A stretch of 64,000 nt of DNA from Acidimicrobiales bacterium. GTDB taxonomy: Bacteria > Actinomycetota > Acidimicrobiia > Acidimicrobiales > MedAcidi-G1. The notes beneath the pieces were generated by a model. It was not told where the DNA came from. It searched no databases and saw only the letters and a list, made by a program, of their open reading frames with translations. The DNA lies in NCBI GenBank assembly GCA_014239855.1, contig JAAZXY010000008.1, forward strand, positions 1-64,000, written 5' to 3'. Positions 23,218 to 30,313 of this stretch are shown piece after piece (the stretch's first letter is position 1; the number at the start of each line of letters is the position of its first letter). The position numbers and the translations under genes are program-made.

Positions 23218-24507
23218 TCAGGCGTCGACCAGGCGGTCGGGGACCAGGCGCACCACGCCGGCGATGGCCGCGTAGGCGGCCTCGGCGGCTCCCCGGTCCT
23301 CGTCGCGCATCAGGTTGGCCATGATCCGCAGCGCCCACTCCATGAGGGGCTGGGATCGCATCCCCACCCGGGTCAACTCACGGATGAGCGCCGGGTTGCC
23401 GATCACCTTGGAGAACAGCCGGGCCACCTTGAAGTACAGGCCGTACTCCTCGTCGAGCAGGTCGGGGTAGCGGGCCAGGATGGCGTCGTCGCCCCGGGCG
23501 GCGGCCTCGGCGATCAGGCCGGCAGCCATCCGTCCGGTCTCGTAGGCGTAGTCGATGCCCTCGCCGTTGAACGGATTGACCGAGCCGGCGGCATCTCCCA
23601 CCACCAGCCAGTTCGGTCCCGCCTTGGGGCCGACCGAACCGGCCATGGGGAGGCGGCCACCGGTCGGCGGGGCGATGGGTCGTGTCGGGTCGATCTGCCA
23701 GTGCTCGGGGAGCGTGCAGGCGAACTCCTCGAACAGGTGGCTGGTGTTGACCTGCTTGTAGTCCCGGAAGGTCGAGAGCAGGCCGATGCCCACGTTGATG
23801 GTGCCGTTGCCCACCGGGAAGATCCATCCGTAGCCGGGCATGGCGTTGCCCTCCCGGTCACGGACGTCCAGCGAGGATTCGATCCACGGGTCGTCGTGCA
23901 GCGGGCTCTCGAAGTAGCCGCGGATGGCCATTCCCATCGGGTAGGACCGGTCTCGCACGGTGCCCAGTGCCCGACCGAAGCGGGAGTTGGCGCCGTCGGC
24001 CACCACGACGTGGCGGGCCCGGATGGCCCGTTCGGTTCCGGTGGCCTTGTCCAGGACGACGGCGCCCCCGATGGCACCCGGTGCCGAACCGTCAGGCGGG
24101 TCGATGGGCCGGACGGCCTCGGTTCCCTGCAGCAGGGTCGCCCCGGCGGTGACCGCGTGTTCGGCCACGAAGGCGTCCAGGTCGCAGCGTCGAACCACGT
24201 ATCCGTAGGTCGGGTAGACGGAGTGGTCGGGCCACGGCATCTCGATGGTCCGGCCGTGGGCGATGGCCCGGAGACCGTCGAACCGGTGGTACCGCTCGAG
24301 AACCGGTCCGAGGCCCATCTCCTCGAGCTGGTGGACGGCCCTCGGCGTCAGGCCGTCACCGCACGTCTTGTCCCGGGGGAAGGTCTTGCGTTCGACGACC
24401 ACCACGTCGAGACCGTGGGACGCTGCCCAGTAGGCGGTGGCTGCACCAGCAGGCCCGCCACCGATGACCAACAGGTCGACCGGGGCGTCAGAAATGGGGT
24501 CGGTCAT
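23218..24507 (-). CDS. Geranylgeranyl reductase family flavoprotein (menaquinone reductase MenJ-like)
   Basis: 429 residues. The N-terminal FAD Rossmann motif is DLLVIGGGPAGAATAYW, followed by VVVERKTFPRDKTCGDGLTPRAV, the family hallmark, and by GDAAGSVNPFNGEGIDYA near residue 295. The family saturates isoprenoid double bonds; in mycobacteria the relative MenJ reduces one isoprene of menaquinone. Its location beside a quinol:cytochrome c oxidoreductase and complex I supports a menaquinone tail-modifying role, which is inference. Reduction of other polyprenyl lipids remains possible. It starts 63 bp downstream of the cytochrome c gene on the same strand. Confidence 0.85.
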   Translation of the reverse strand: MTDPISDAPVDLLVIGGGPAGAATAYWAASHGLDVVVVERKTFPRDKTCGDGLTPRAVHQLEEMGLGPVLERYHRFDGLRAIAHGRTIEMPWPDHSVYPTYGYVVRRCDLDAFVAEHAVTAGATLLQGTEAVRPIDPPDGSAPGAIGGAVVLDKATGTERAIRARHVVVADGANSRFGRALGTVRDRSYPMGMAIRGYFESPLHDDPWIESSLDVRDREGNAMPGYGWIFPVGNGTINVGIGLLSTFRDYKQVNTSHLFEEFACTLPEHWQIDPTRPIAPPTGGRLPMAGSVGPKAGPNWLVVGDAAGSVNPFNGEGIDYAYETGRMAAGLIAEAAARGDDAILARYPDLLDEEYGLYFKVARLFSKVIGNPALIRELTRVGMRSQPLMEWALRIMANLMRDEDRGAAEAAYAAIAGVVRLVPDRLVDA

Positions 24508-24570
24508 GGCGTTCTCGACGGTGGGTTCGGCTGAGCCCGAGGGCCCGATCCGGGGAGCCGATCTGGGCGG

Positions 24571-25317
24571 CTAGTGCCCGTCGTCCTCGTGGGCGACGGA
24601 GTCCAGGATGGCCTGGATCTCGGCTGTGGTCACCGTCGACGGATCGAGGTGGCCGTGCAGGTCCAGTTCGCCGTTGTGGACGGCGTGGTCGATGGCCTCG
24701 GCCAGCGCTGCGTCGTCGTCCGAACCCGACAGGCGGGCCCGTTCATGGAGCACCACGCCGATCAGTTCCTCGGTGGTGAGCACGTCGGCCCAGCCGGGCA
24801 TGCCACCCTCGACGACCCGGCCGCGGGCCGCGTCGCCGTACGGGTTGCCGAGGCCGAAGCCGTCGGAGCCCCTGGCCACCCATTCGATGTGGGCCGCAGC
24901 GGTCGGGAAGGTGGTCAGCACCTCACCGTCGGCCAGGGCGTGGCCGCTTCCGCCGGCGCCGGTGGCGCCGTGGCAGCTGGCGCAGCGGGCCTCGTAGACG
25001 TGCGCACCCTCGGCGAGGACGCCGGTGGCCTCCTGCGGGGGCCGCTCCAGCGTGCCCACGTACGAGATGGCCCAGATGGGGAGTAGCAGCAGCCCGCTGG
25101 TGGCCCACCACGGGATCTTCTTCCGGGCATTGGCCGCGGCCACGTAGGGCGCGACGGGGGCCGGCGGTGCCTCGACCACCGGTGCAGCGGGTGCCGCGGC
25201 GACCGGTGCGGCCGGGGCGGCCTCGGTCGGGGTGTCGGCTGCCGGGGCGTCGGCGCCGGTGGCCTTGGCCTTGGCGGCTGCGGCCCGCTTCAAAAGGTGT
25301 TCGGGGATATCGGTCAA
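24571..25317 (-). CDS. Membrane-anchored monohaem cytochrome c
   Basis: 248 residues from TTG, with CCGGAG ahead of it. A cytoplasmic N-terminus begins TDIPEHLLKRAAAAKAKATG and continues into an Ala/Pro-rich linker (about 22-60). One membrane span follows (about 69-87, WWATSGLLLLPIWAISYV), then a cytochrome c domain with CASCH (Cys112, Cys115, His116) and a likely axial Met in GGMPGW. The first 18 residues are nearly the same as those of the b-subunit IV at 27408. Divergent from the b6-type operon, it is probably its electron acceptor or an extra subunit. Confidence 0.85.
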   Translation of the reverse strand: MTDIPEHLLKRAAAAKAKATGADAPAADTPTEAAPAAPVAAAPAAPVVEAPPAPVAPYVAAANARKKIPWWATSGLLLLPIWAISYVGTLERPPQEATGVLAEGAHVYEARCASCHGATGAGGSGHALADGEVLTTFPTAAAHIEWVARGSDGFGLGNPYGDAARGRVVEGGMPGWADVLTTEELIGVVLHERARLSGSDDDAALAEAIDHAVHNGELDLHGHLDPSTVTTAEIQAILDSVAHEDDGH

Positions 25318-25682
25318 CGTGGGCTCCGGAGGAGTCTGACGGTGCGGGCGGGTTCCGGGGTTCGGGTCGGCGGTGAGGCCGGCCCGGACCTGGTCGCCGG
25401 TCTGGAACAGGGGCAGGTTAGCGGGCGGCCGTTGGGCGCGGGCGCTCCGGGCGCCGGACGTCCCGGGTGTCAGCCGGAGGTGGCCGATTCCGGTGGACGC
25501 GTGATAGAAACGCCCACCGGATCGAAGCCACGTTCCGACCGCCGCCCGGGCCGGGTCGACCCTTGGTCAACCCTCCGGACTTCGGTCGTCGTGGGCGACG
25601 TCCAACCGTTAGCATGGTGCACGTACCGCTTGTGCACTATTTCACGAAGTCTGCTTGAGCCGCCGAGGGAGGGCCTGGATCG
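25318..25682. other. 365-bp divergent intergenic region
   Basis: It separates the cytochrome c gene (minus) from the respiratory array (plus). I see no credible open frame. It contains a TAGCAT hexamer at 25610-25615 that could be a plus-strand -10, two GTGCAC copies (25617-25622 and 25632-25637), and the predicted Rex operator at 25630-25647. A strong ribosome-binding site GAGGGAGGG at 25665-25673 precedes the ATG at 25683. Confidence 0.6.
25630..25647 (+). promoter_or_regulatory. Rex operator ahead of the respiratory array
   Basis: TTGTGCACTATTTCACGA matches 12 of 14 informative bases of the Rex consensus (one mismatch per half-site, at symmetric positions). It lies 35 bp before the first gene of the b6-type operon and downstream of a TAGCAT hexamer, so Rex could block initiation or elongation. 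The rex gene itself is 12 kb away in the same window with a second operator. Binding is predicted only. Confidence 0.7.
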
Positions 25683-26138
25683 ATGGTCGCGTTCGTGACA
25701 TCCATCATCGTGCTGCTCGTCCTTCTGGGCGGTTGCGACTGGTACCGGAAGCGCACGCCCGCCGACAAGGACTTCACGTGGGGCGAGGCGATGCTCTTCG
25801 CCACCTACGTCTTCTTCGTGCTCTGGTGGGTCTACGGCGTGGTGCCCCACCAGTGGTTGACCTGGGCGGACAGCGAGTTGAACTGGCGCCCCGATCGGTT
25901 CCTGGTCGGCCCTGAACTCCCGTGGACGGGAAACAAGGGCATTGTCGAGTGGGCCCTTCCCTTCACCATGACCTACCAGATCATCCGTGACCTGGTGGCC
26001 GTCGTCATCTACGGCATCGCCCTCGGTGGCAACGTCGTGATGTGGCGCCAGTGGCAGGAGCGCGGCAAGGTCGACGACACCCCGAAGCCCACCTCGGAAT
26101 ACGGCCGTCCGTTGATCCGAGAGGGGGCCGGATCATGA
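25683..26138 (+). CDS. Small membrane protein of the b6-type complex operon
   Basis: 151 residues with three likely membrane spans (about 3-20, 37-55, 98-120). The beginning VLLVLLGGCDWYRKR resembles a lipobox with Cys18 as a possible lipidation site, though the usual positive charges before the span are missing. Between spans 2 and 3 lies an aromatic-rich external-type segment (VVPHQWLTWADSELNWRP). No family is recognised. It is first in the operon and overlaps the ferredoxin start by four bases (ATGA), so it is probably a structural or assembly partner of the ferredoxin or of the cytochrome b complex. Confidence 0.75.
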   Translation: MVAFVTSIIVLLVLLGGCDWYRKRTPADKDFTWGEAMLFATYVFFVLWWVYGVVPHQWLTWADSELNWRPDRFLVGPELPWTGNKGIVEWALPFTMTYQIIRDLVAVVIYGIALGGNVVMWRQWQERGKVDDTPKPTSEYGRPLIREGAGS

Positions 26139-26551
26139 GCGTCACCGACGCCAACCCCGAGCACCCGACGTTCGTCGACGACTACGTCCTGCGCGAGGTC
26201 GACGCGGACTGGATGACGACCAACAACCGGGTCAAGCAGTTCATCCACATCGACCAGTCCGAGTGCATCATGTGCGAGGGCTGCGTCGACATCTGCCCGT
26301 GGAAGTGCATCCACATGGTTTCGACCGATGCGGTGGCCGAGTCGGTGGGAACCGAGCAGCCGGGCGTCGACCCCAGCGACCACGTGATCTTCACCATCGA
26401 CGACGACGTGTGCACCCGCTGCGCCCTCTGCGTCGATCGGTGCCCGACCGGCGTGATCATCATGGGCAAGTGCACCGATGCGCCGGCCGAAGGCGATGCC
26501 CACCAGCGGACCAACACCCACGGGTACGGCTACGGAATGCGGCTGGGCTGA
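26135..26551 (+). CDS. 2x[4Fe-4S] ferredoxin in the b6-type operon
   Basis: 138 residues, no membrane span or signal peptide, so cytoplasmic. Two complete cluster motifs are present: Cys44, 47, 50, 54 (CIMCEGCVDICP) and Cys93, 96, 99, 103 (CTRCALCVDRCP). They are separated by a 38-residue acidic insertion, longer than in compact bacterial ferredoxins. It starts in an ATGA overlap with the membrane-protein gene. A soluble ferredoxin inside a quinol:cytochrome c oxidoreductase operon is unusual. It could be a peripheral subunit on the cytoplasmic face or a donor to complex I-2; both are inference. Confidence 0.85.
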   Translation: MSVTDANPEHPTFVDDYVLREVDADWMTTNNRVKQFIHIDQSECIMCEGCVDICPWKCIHMVSTDAVAESVGTEQPGVDPSDHVIFTIDDDVCTRCALCVDRCPTGVIIMGKCTDAPAEGDAHQRTNTHGYGYGMRLG

Positions 26552-26597
26552 GTGGACATGAACGCACGTACGAAGGTTTCACAGGAGAGCGGACACC

Positions 26598-27380
26598 GTG
26601 GCTGACGACAAGAAGCCGGCTGGTCAGGCGCTGCAGGAGCAGCTCGGCCAACTGACCGAACAGGTCCAGGGCTCTCAGGCCTGGAGCTCGATCTTCCGAC
26701 CGGGCTCGATCTTCCGGAAGGGCTACAACGACAGCCCCCGGAACCGGTCCTACGTGATCATGAACAGCGTGCTGTACCACCTCCACCCGGTGAAGGTGAA
26801 GCGCCACGCGGTGAAGGTCAGCTACACCCTCTGCCTGGGTGGGCTGTCGTTCTTCCTGTTCATCCTGTTGACGGTGACCGGCATCTTCCTGATGTTCTTC
26901 TACCGACCGACCGCCGCCCAGGCGTGGGATGACATCCAGACCCTGCAGACCGCGGTGGGCTTCGGACTGTTGGTCCGCAACATGCACCGGTGGGCGGCCC
27001 ACCTCATGGTGCTGTCGGTGTTCCTGCACATGGCCCGCGTCTTCTATCACGGTGCCTACAAGCCGCCCCGGGAGTTCAACTGGGTCATCGGCGTGATGCT
27101 CCTGCAGTTCACCCTGCTCCTCTCGTTCACCGGTTACCTCCTCCCGTGGGACCAGTTGGCCCTCTGGGCGGTGACGGTGGGAACGAACATGATGGGCTTC
27201 ACCCCTGTCTTCGGTGAACAGGTCCGGTTCGTGCTGCTCGGCGGCGTCGAGATCGGAACCGACACCCTTCTTCGCTGGTACACCCTGCACGTCCTCATGC
27301 TTCCGTTCGTGGTGGTCATATTCATGGCCATCCACTTCTGGCGGGTGCGTAAGGACGGCGGCATCTCGGGCCCGCTCTAA
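26598..27380 (+). CDS. qcrB: Cytochrome b6-type subunit (split cytochrome b, N-terminal half)
   Basis: 260 residues from GTG, with AGGAG upstream. A ~60-residue soluble N-terminus precedes four membrane helices. Haem ligands are His130/His144 and His231/His246; the spacing of 13 and 14 intervening residues is the b6 pattern. Cys79 in YTLCLGG lies exactly 51 residues before the first haem His, as does the Cys of chloroplast b6 that binds the extra haem ci, and the following GLSFFLFILLTVTG...FYRPTAAQAW matches b6 too. This is therefore a Rieske/b6 enzyme rather than the fused actinobacterial QcrB. It carries electrons from menaquinol. Confidence 0.92.
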   Translation: MADDKKPAGQALQEQLGQLTEQVQGSQAWSSIFRPGSIFRKGYNDSPRNRSYVIMNSVLYHLHPVKVKRHAVKVSYTLCLGGLSFFLFILLTVTGIFLMFFYRPTAAQAWDDIQTLQTAVGFGLLVRNMHRWAAHLMVLSVFLHMARVFYHGAYKPPREFNWVIGVMLLQFTLLLSFTGYLLPWDQLALWAVTVGTNMMGFTPVFGEQVRFVLLGGVEIGTDTLLRWYTLHVLMLPFVVVIFMAIHFWRVRKDGGISGPL

Positions 27381-27407
27381 GCCGGCCCGTACGCGACAGG
27401 ACGACAG

Positions 27408-28136
27408 ATGACCGAGATCCCCGAACACCTCAGGAAGCGGGCCGAAGCCGCCAAGGCCAAGGCCCAGGGCGAGGCCGCACCGTCGGCCGGCGATGCTGCT
27501 CCCGCGGCCGCGGCATCGGGCGACGACAAGATCCCCAGCCATCTGCTGGACCGTGGCACCGCGGCGGCCGACCAGCCGGCTCCCTCTGCCGGCTCCGCCG
27601 GTGGTGGACTGGCCGCCCCCGCAGGCAGCAGTGGTCCCGACGGGCACAACCAGCGTCTGCTGACCGTCGTCAAGTCCGGCTCCATTCAGGACACCAAGGC
27701 CACCCCGCAGGACAAGGTCCACGTGTGGCCGCACCTCCTGCTGGCCGAGTTCCTCGCTGCGCTGGCCGTCACCCTGTTCACGCTGCTGTTCTCGATCTTC
27801 GTGAACGCCCCGCTACTCGAACTGGCCGACTTCAACAAGACGCCGAACCCGTCCAAGGCACCGTGGTACTTCCTGGGCCTGCAGGAACTGCTCACCATGT
27901 TCCACCCGATGGTGGCCGGCGTGACCATTCCCGGCATCGGCCTCATCGTGCTGGTCATGGCGCCCTACATGGACAAGAACCCCTCCAAGCGTCCCGAAGA
28001 CCGCAAGTTCGCCATCTCGTTGATGACCGTGCACCTCATGTTCTGGTCGGTGCTGGTGATGATCGGGTCCTTCTTCCGGGGCCCGGGCTTCAACTTCATC
28101 TTCCCGTGGAACTCCGGCCTCTTCTTCGAGCTGTGA
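27408..28136 (+). CDS. Cytochrome b subunit IV-type protein (C-terminal half of split cytochrome b)
   Basis: 242 residues. About 105 residues of Ala/Pro-rich cytoplasmic extension start TEIPEHLRKRAEAAKAKAQG and contain a second similar unit (KIPSHLLDRG, residues about 41-50). Three membrane helices follow. The quinol-oxidation motif reads APWYFLGLQELL (Ala151-Pro-Trp-Tyr154), in place of the PEWY of high-potential quinone enzymes; such variants are associated with menaquinol. There is no CxxCH, so unlike Bacillus QcrC it is not fused to cytochrome c. Confidence 0.88.
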   Translation: MTEIPEHLRKRAEAAKAKAQGEAAPSAGDAAPAAAASGDDKIPSHLLDRGTAAADQPAPSAGSAGGGLAAPAGSSGPDGHNQRLLTVVKSGSIQDTKATPQDKVHVWPHLLLAEFLAALAVTLFTLLFSIFVNAPLLELADFNKTPNPSKAPWYFLGLQELLTMFHPMVAGVTIPGIGLIVLVMAPYMDKNPSKRPEDRKFAISLMTVHLMFWSVLVMIGSFFRGPGFNFIFPWNSGLFFEL

Positions 28137-28192
28137 TCGCCATGGAACCCTTCACCCCGTCCGCCATCCCGATGAACCACAGGAGCTGACCC

Positions 28193-29083
28193 GTGGGCGT
28201 CGTCATTGCCGTCATCCTTCTCCTCGTCCTGGCCGTGGCTGTTCTGGCCGGGGCCTCCCGTCGCCGCGACCGCGGTGCGGCCGGCTTGTCCCGTGAGGCA
28301 CGCCGCCGGGACGTGACCAACCCCCTGCTGGCCAACTCCCAGCCGGGTGGTTCCGACACCGAGTCGGCCCCGTCCGGTCGCGACGTCGAGGCGGCTGCGG
28401 CCGCCGCACGATCCGGGTCCGATCTGGTGGCCGTGGAGTCCGCCCCGGTCGAGCCGTTCGTGGCTCCCGACCCGGGCGCCGTCGGCGTGAGCCGACGCCA
28501 GTTCTTCAACCGGAGCCTCGTGGGCATGATGGGCTTCGGTCTCTCGGGCTTCGGTGGCGCCAGCATCGCCTTCCTGTGGCCCCAGGGCGTGAGCGGTTTC
28601 GGCTCCAAGATCAAGGTGGGCAACGTCGTCGAGCTGTTGGCCGACATCACCGCCAACAACGGCTTCCTGTACAAGCCCGAGGGTCGGATGTGGATCACCG
28701 CCTACCCGAACGGCGCCGTCGAGAAGGCCAGAGCCACGTACTCGTCTCCCGAGCTGGCCGGCATGACGGCCGGCGTGGACGGCGGTTTCGACGCCGGCAT
28801 CATCGCCCTCTACCAGAAGTGCCCCCATCTGGGCTGCCGGGTCCCGAACTGCGTGTCGTCGCAGTGGTTCGAGTGCCCGTGCCACGGTTCGCAGTACAAC
28901 CAGGTCGGTGAGAAGCGAGGCGGCCCGGCTCCCCGGGGCATGGATCGCTTCGCCATGTCGGTGACCGACGGTGTTCTCACCGTGGATACCGGCACCATTG
29001 TCCAGGGACCCCCGATTGGTACGAACACCACCGGCCAGGAGGCCGAGGGTCCGAACTGCATCGGACAGGCCGACGGCCACTAG
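28193..29083 (+). CDS. qcrA: Rieske iron-sulfur protein
   Basis: 296 residues from GTG, with AGGAG 7 nt upstream. One N-terminal span (about 2-20), a ~75-residue hydrophilic linker, then a Tat-like SRRQFF (Arg101, Arg102) ahead of a second hydrophobic segment. The [2Fe-2S] ligands are Cys210 and His212 (CPHLGC) and Cys228 and His231 (CPCHG); Cys215 and Cys230 form the stabilising disulfide. An extra Cys220 in CRVPNC is unusual. It accepts an electron from menaquinol at the outer face and passes it to the c-type haem. The two-span architecture recalls the multi-span actinobacterial Rieske proteins. Confidence 0.93.
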   Translation: MGVVIAVILLLVLAVAVLAGASRRRDRGAAGLSREARRRDVTNPLLANSQPGGSDTESAPSGRDVEAAAAAARSGSDLVAVESAPVEPFVAPDPGAVGVSRRQFFNRSLVGMMGFGLSGFGGASIAFLWPQGVSGFGSKIKVGNVVELLADITANNGFLYKPEGRMWITAYPNGAVEKARATYSSPELAGMTAGVDGGFDAGIIALYQKCPHLGCRVPNCVSSQWFECPCHGSQYNQVGEKRGGPAPRGMDRFAMSVTDGVLTVDTGTIVQGPPIGTNTTGQEAEGPNCIGQADGH

Positions 29084-29116
29084 TCCGTCGAGACGCACGA
29101 GATCGCAGAGACACCG

Positions 29117-30313
29117 ATGAGCACACTTCTCCTCGCAAGCACCCAACGGACCATCGGCTGGGTCCTCGCGTCCGTGGTCCTGGTGGGTATGGGCGTCTAC
29201 CTGTTGTTCAGCTTCCGCATCGGCAAGCGCGAGGTCGGGTCCGAGATCGACCTGGCTCCCAACCGGGTCCGGCACGCTGACGACGACGAGCTTGAGACCC
29301 GCTTCCTGGACCGCAACCTGGCCTGGTCGCTGGTCCTGCTCACCGTGGTCTCCATGATCCTTCCCATCTACTGGCTCATGGAGCCGGCCCGTCAGGACAA
29401 CGCGGCCTACGGATGGGTCAAGCGGTTCGAGGGGCGTGGAGCGAAGACCTTCGAAGAGGCGTGTGTGAGCTGCCACGGTCCGGGCGGCGTGGGTGGTGTC
29501 GCCCAGTTCACGCTCACCGATGCCAATGGTGGTTTCGTGGCCCAGGTCGAGTGGAAGGCCCCGGCGCTCACCACGGTCCTGAGCCGGTTCGACGAATCCG
29601 AGGTCCGTCGGATTCTCGATTACGGCCGACCCGGTACGCCGATGCCCGCTTGGGGACTGCCCGGCGGCGGACCGTTGACCTCCCAGCAGGTCCACCAGCT
29701 CGTCGTCTACCTGCGTTCCGTCCAGTTGACGCCCGAGGAAGCGGCGGCCGAGGTGACCAGCGGTCTGCAGGCCGGGGCACGGGGCATCGTCACCTCCCGG
29801 GATCCGGGCCTGACCGACGCCCATGACATCGACGCGGCCATCGAGGCCTGGCTCGCCCAGGCGGCCGACCCGTCCAGCAGCGACTACGCGGCCTACGGAG
29901 AACTGTTGTTCAACAACCCGGCTGCCCAGGGCGCCAACAGTTGCGCCCGCTGCCACACGCCCGGTTTCTCCTACGGCGCATCCAGCGATGAGGCCGCCGC
30001 CGAGCTCATGGCCGAGTGGCCCCGTCTGGCCGAGGCCGGTGTGCTCACCGGCTACCGCCCGGGAGCCGGTCACGTCGGACCTGCGCTGGTGGGCATCGAG
30101 ACCCACTTCCCGACGGCCGGCGGTCACGAGGACTTCGTCCGAACCGGCTCGGAGGTGGGCTCCGGCTACGGAAACGCCCGCCCCGGCACCGGAGCCATGC
30201 CCGGCTTCGGTGGCCGTTCCGATGACCTGAATGTGATCGGGACCGTCGTGCGGTCCCGCATCCTGACCCCTGAACAGATCGCGGCGATCGTGGCCTACGA
30301 GAGGAGCCTCTGA
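29117..30313 (+). CDS. Membrane-anchored dihaem cytochrome c
   Basis: 398 residues. Two membrane spans (about 13-32 and 69-88) are followed by two outer-face cytochrome c domains. The first haem site is CVSCH (Cys116, Cys119, His120), the second CARCH (Cys276, Cys279, His280). Candidate axial Met residues are in GTPMPAWG and GAMPGFGG. The domains are separated by about 90 residues. It takes the place of cytochrome c1 and, like the dihaem QcrC of other actinobacteria, may pass electrons directly to a terminal oxidase. The stop overlaps the next ATG by one base. Confidence 0.88.
   Translation: MSTLLLASTQRTIGWVLASVVLVGMGVYLLFSFRIGKREVGSEIDLAPNRVRHADDDELETRFLDRNLAWSLVLLTVVSMILPIYWLMEPARQDNAAYGWVKRFEGRGAKTFEEACVSCHGPGGVGGVAQFTLTDANGGFVAQVEWKAPALTTVLSRFDESEVRRILDYGRPGTPMPAWGLPGGGPLTSQQVHQLVVYLRSVQLTPEEAAAEVTSGLQAGARGIVTSRDPGLTDAHDIDAAIEAWLAQAADPSSSDYAAYGELLFNNPAAQGANSCARCHTPGFSYGASSDEAAAELMAEWPRLAEAGVLTGYRPGAGHVGPALVGIETHFPTAGGHEDFVRTGSEVGSGYGNARPGTGAMPGFGGRSDDLNVIGTVVRSRILTPEQIAAIVAYERSL

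Noticed and set aside
26568-26585. Third Rex operator before the cytochrome b6 gene (CGAAGGTTTCACAG)
   Set aside because: Only a three-base spacer and a poor left half-site; lies inside the operon.
27965-30127. 720-codon minus-strand open frame opposite the Rieske and dihaem cytochrome genes
   Set aside because: Fully antisense to genes with intact cofactor motifs; no recognisable domain.
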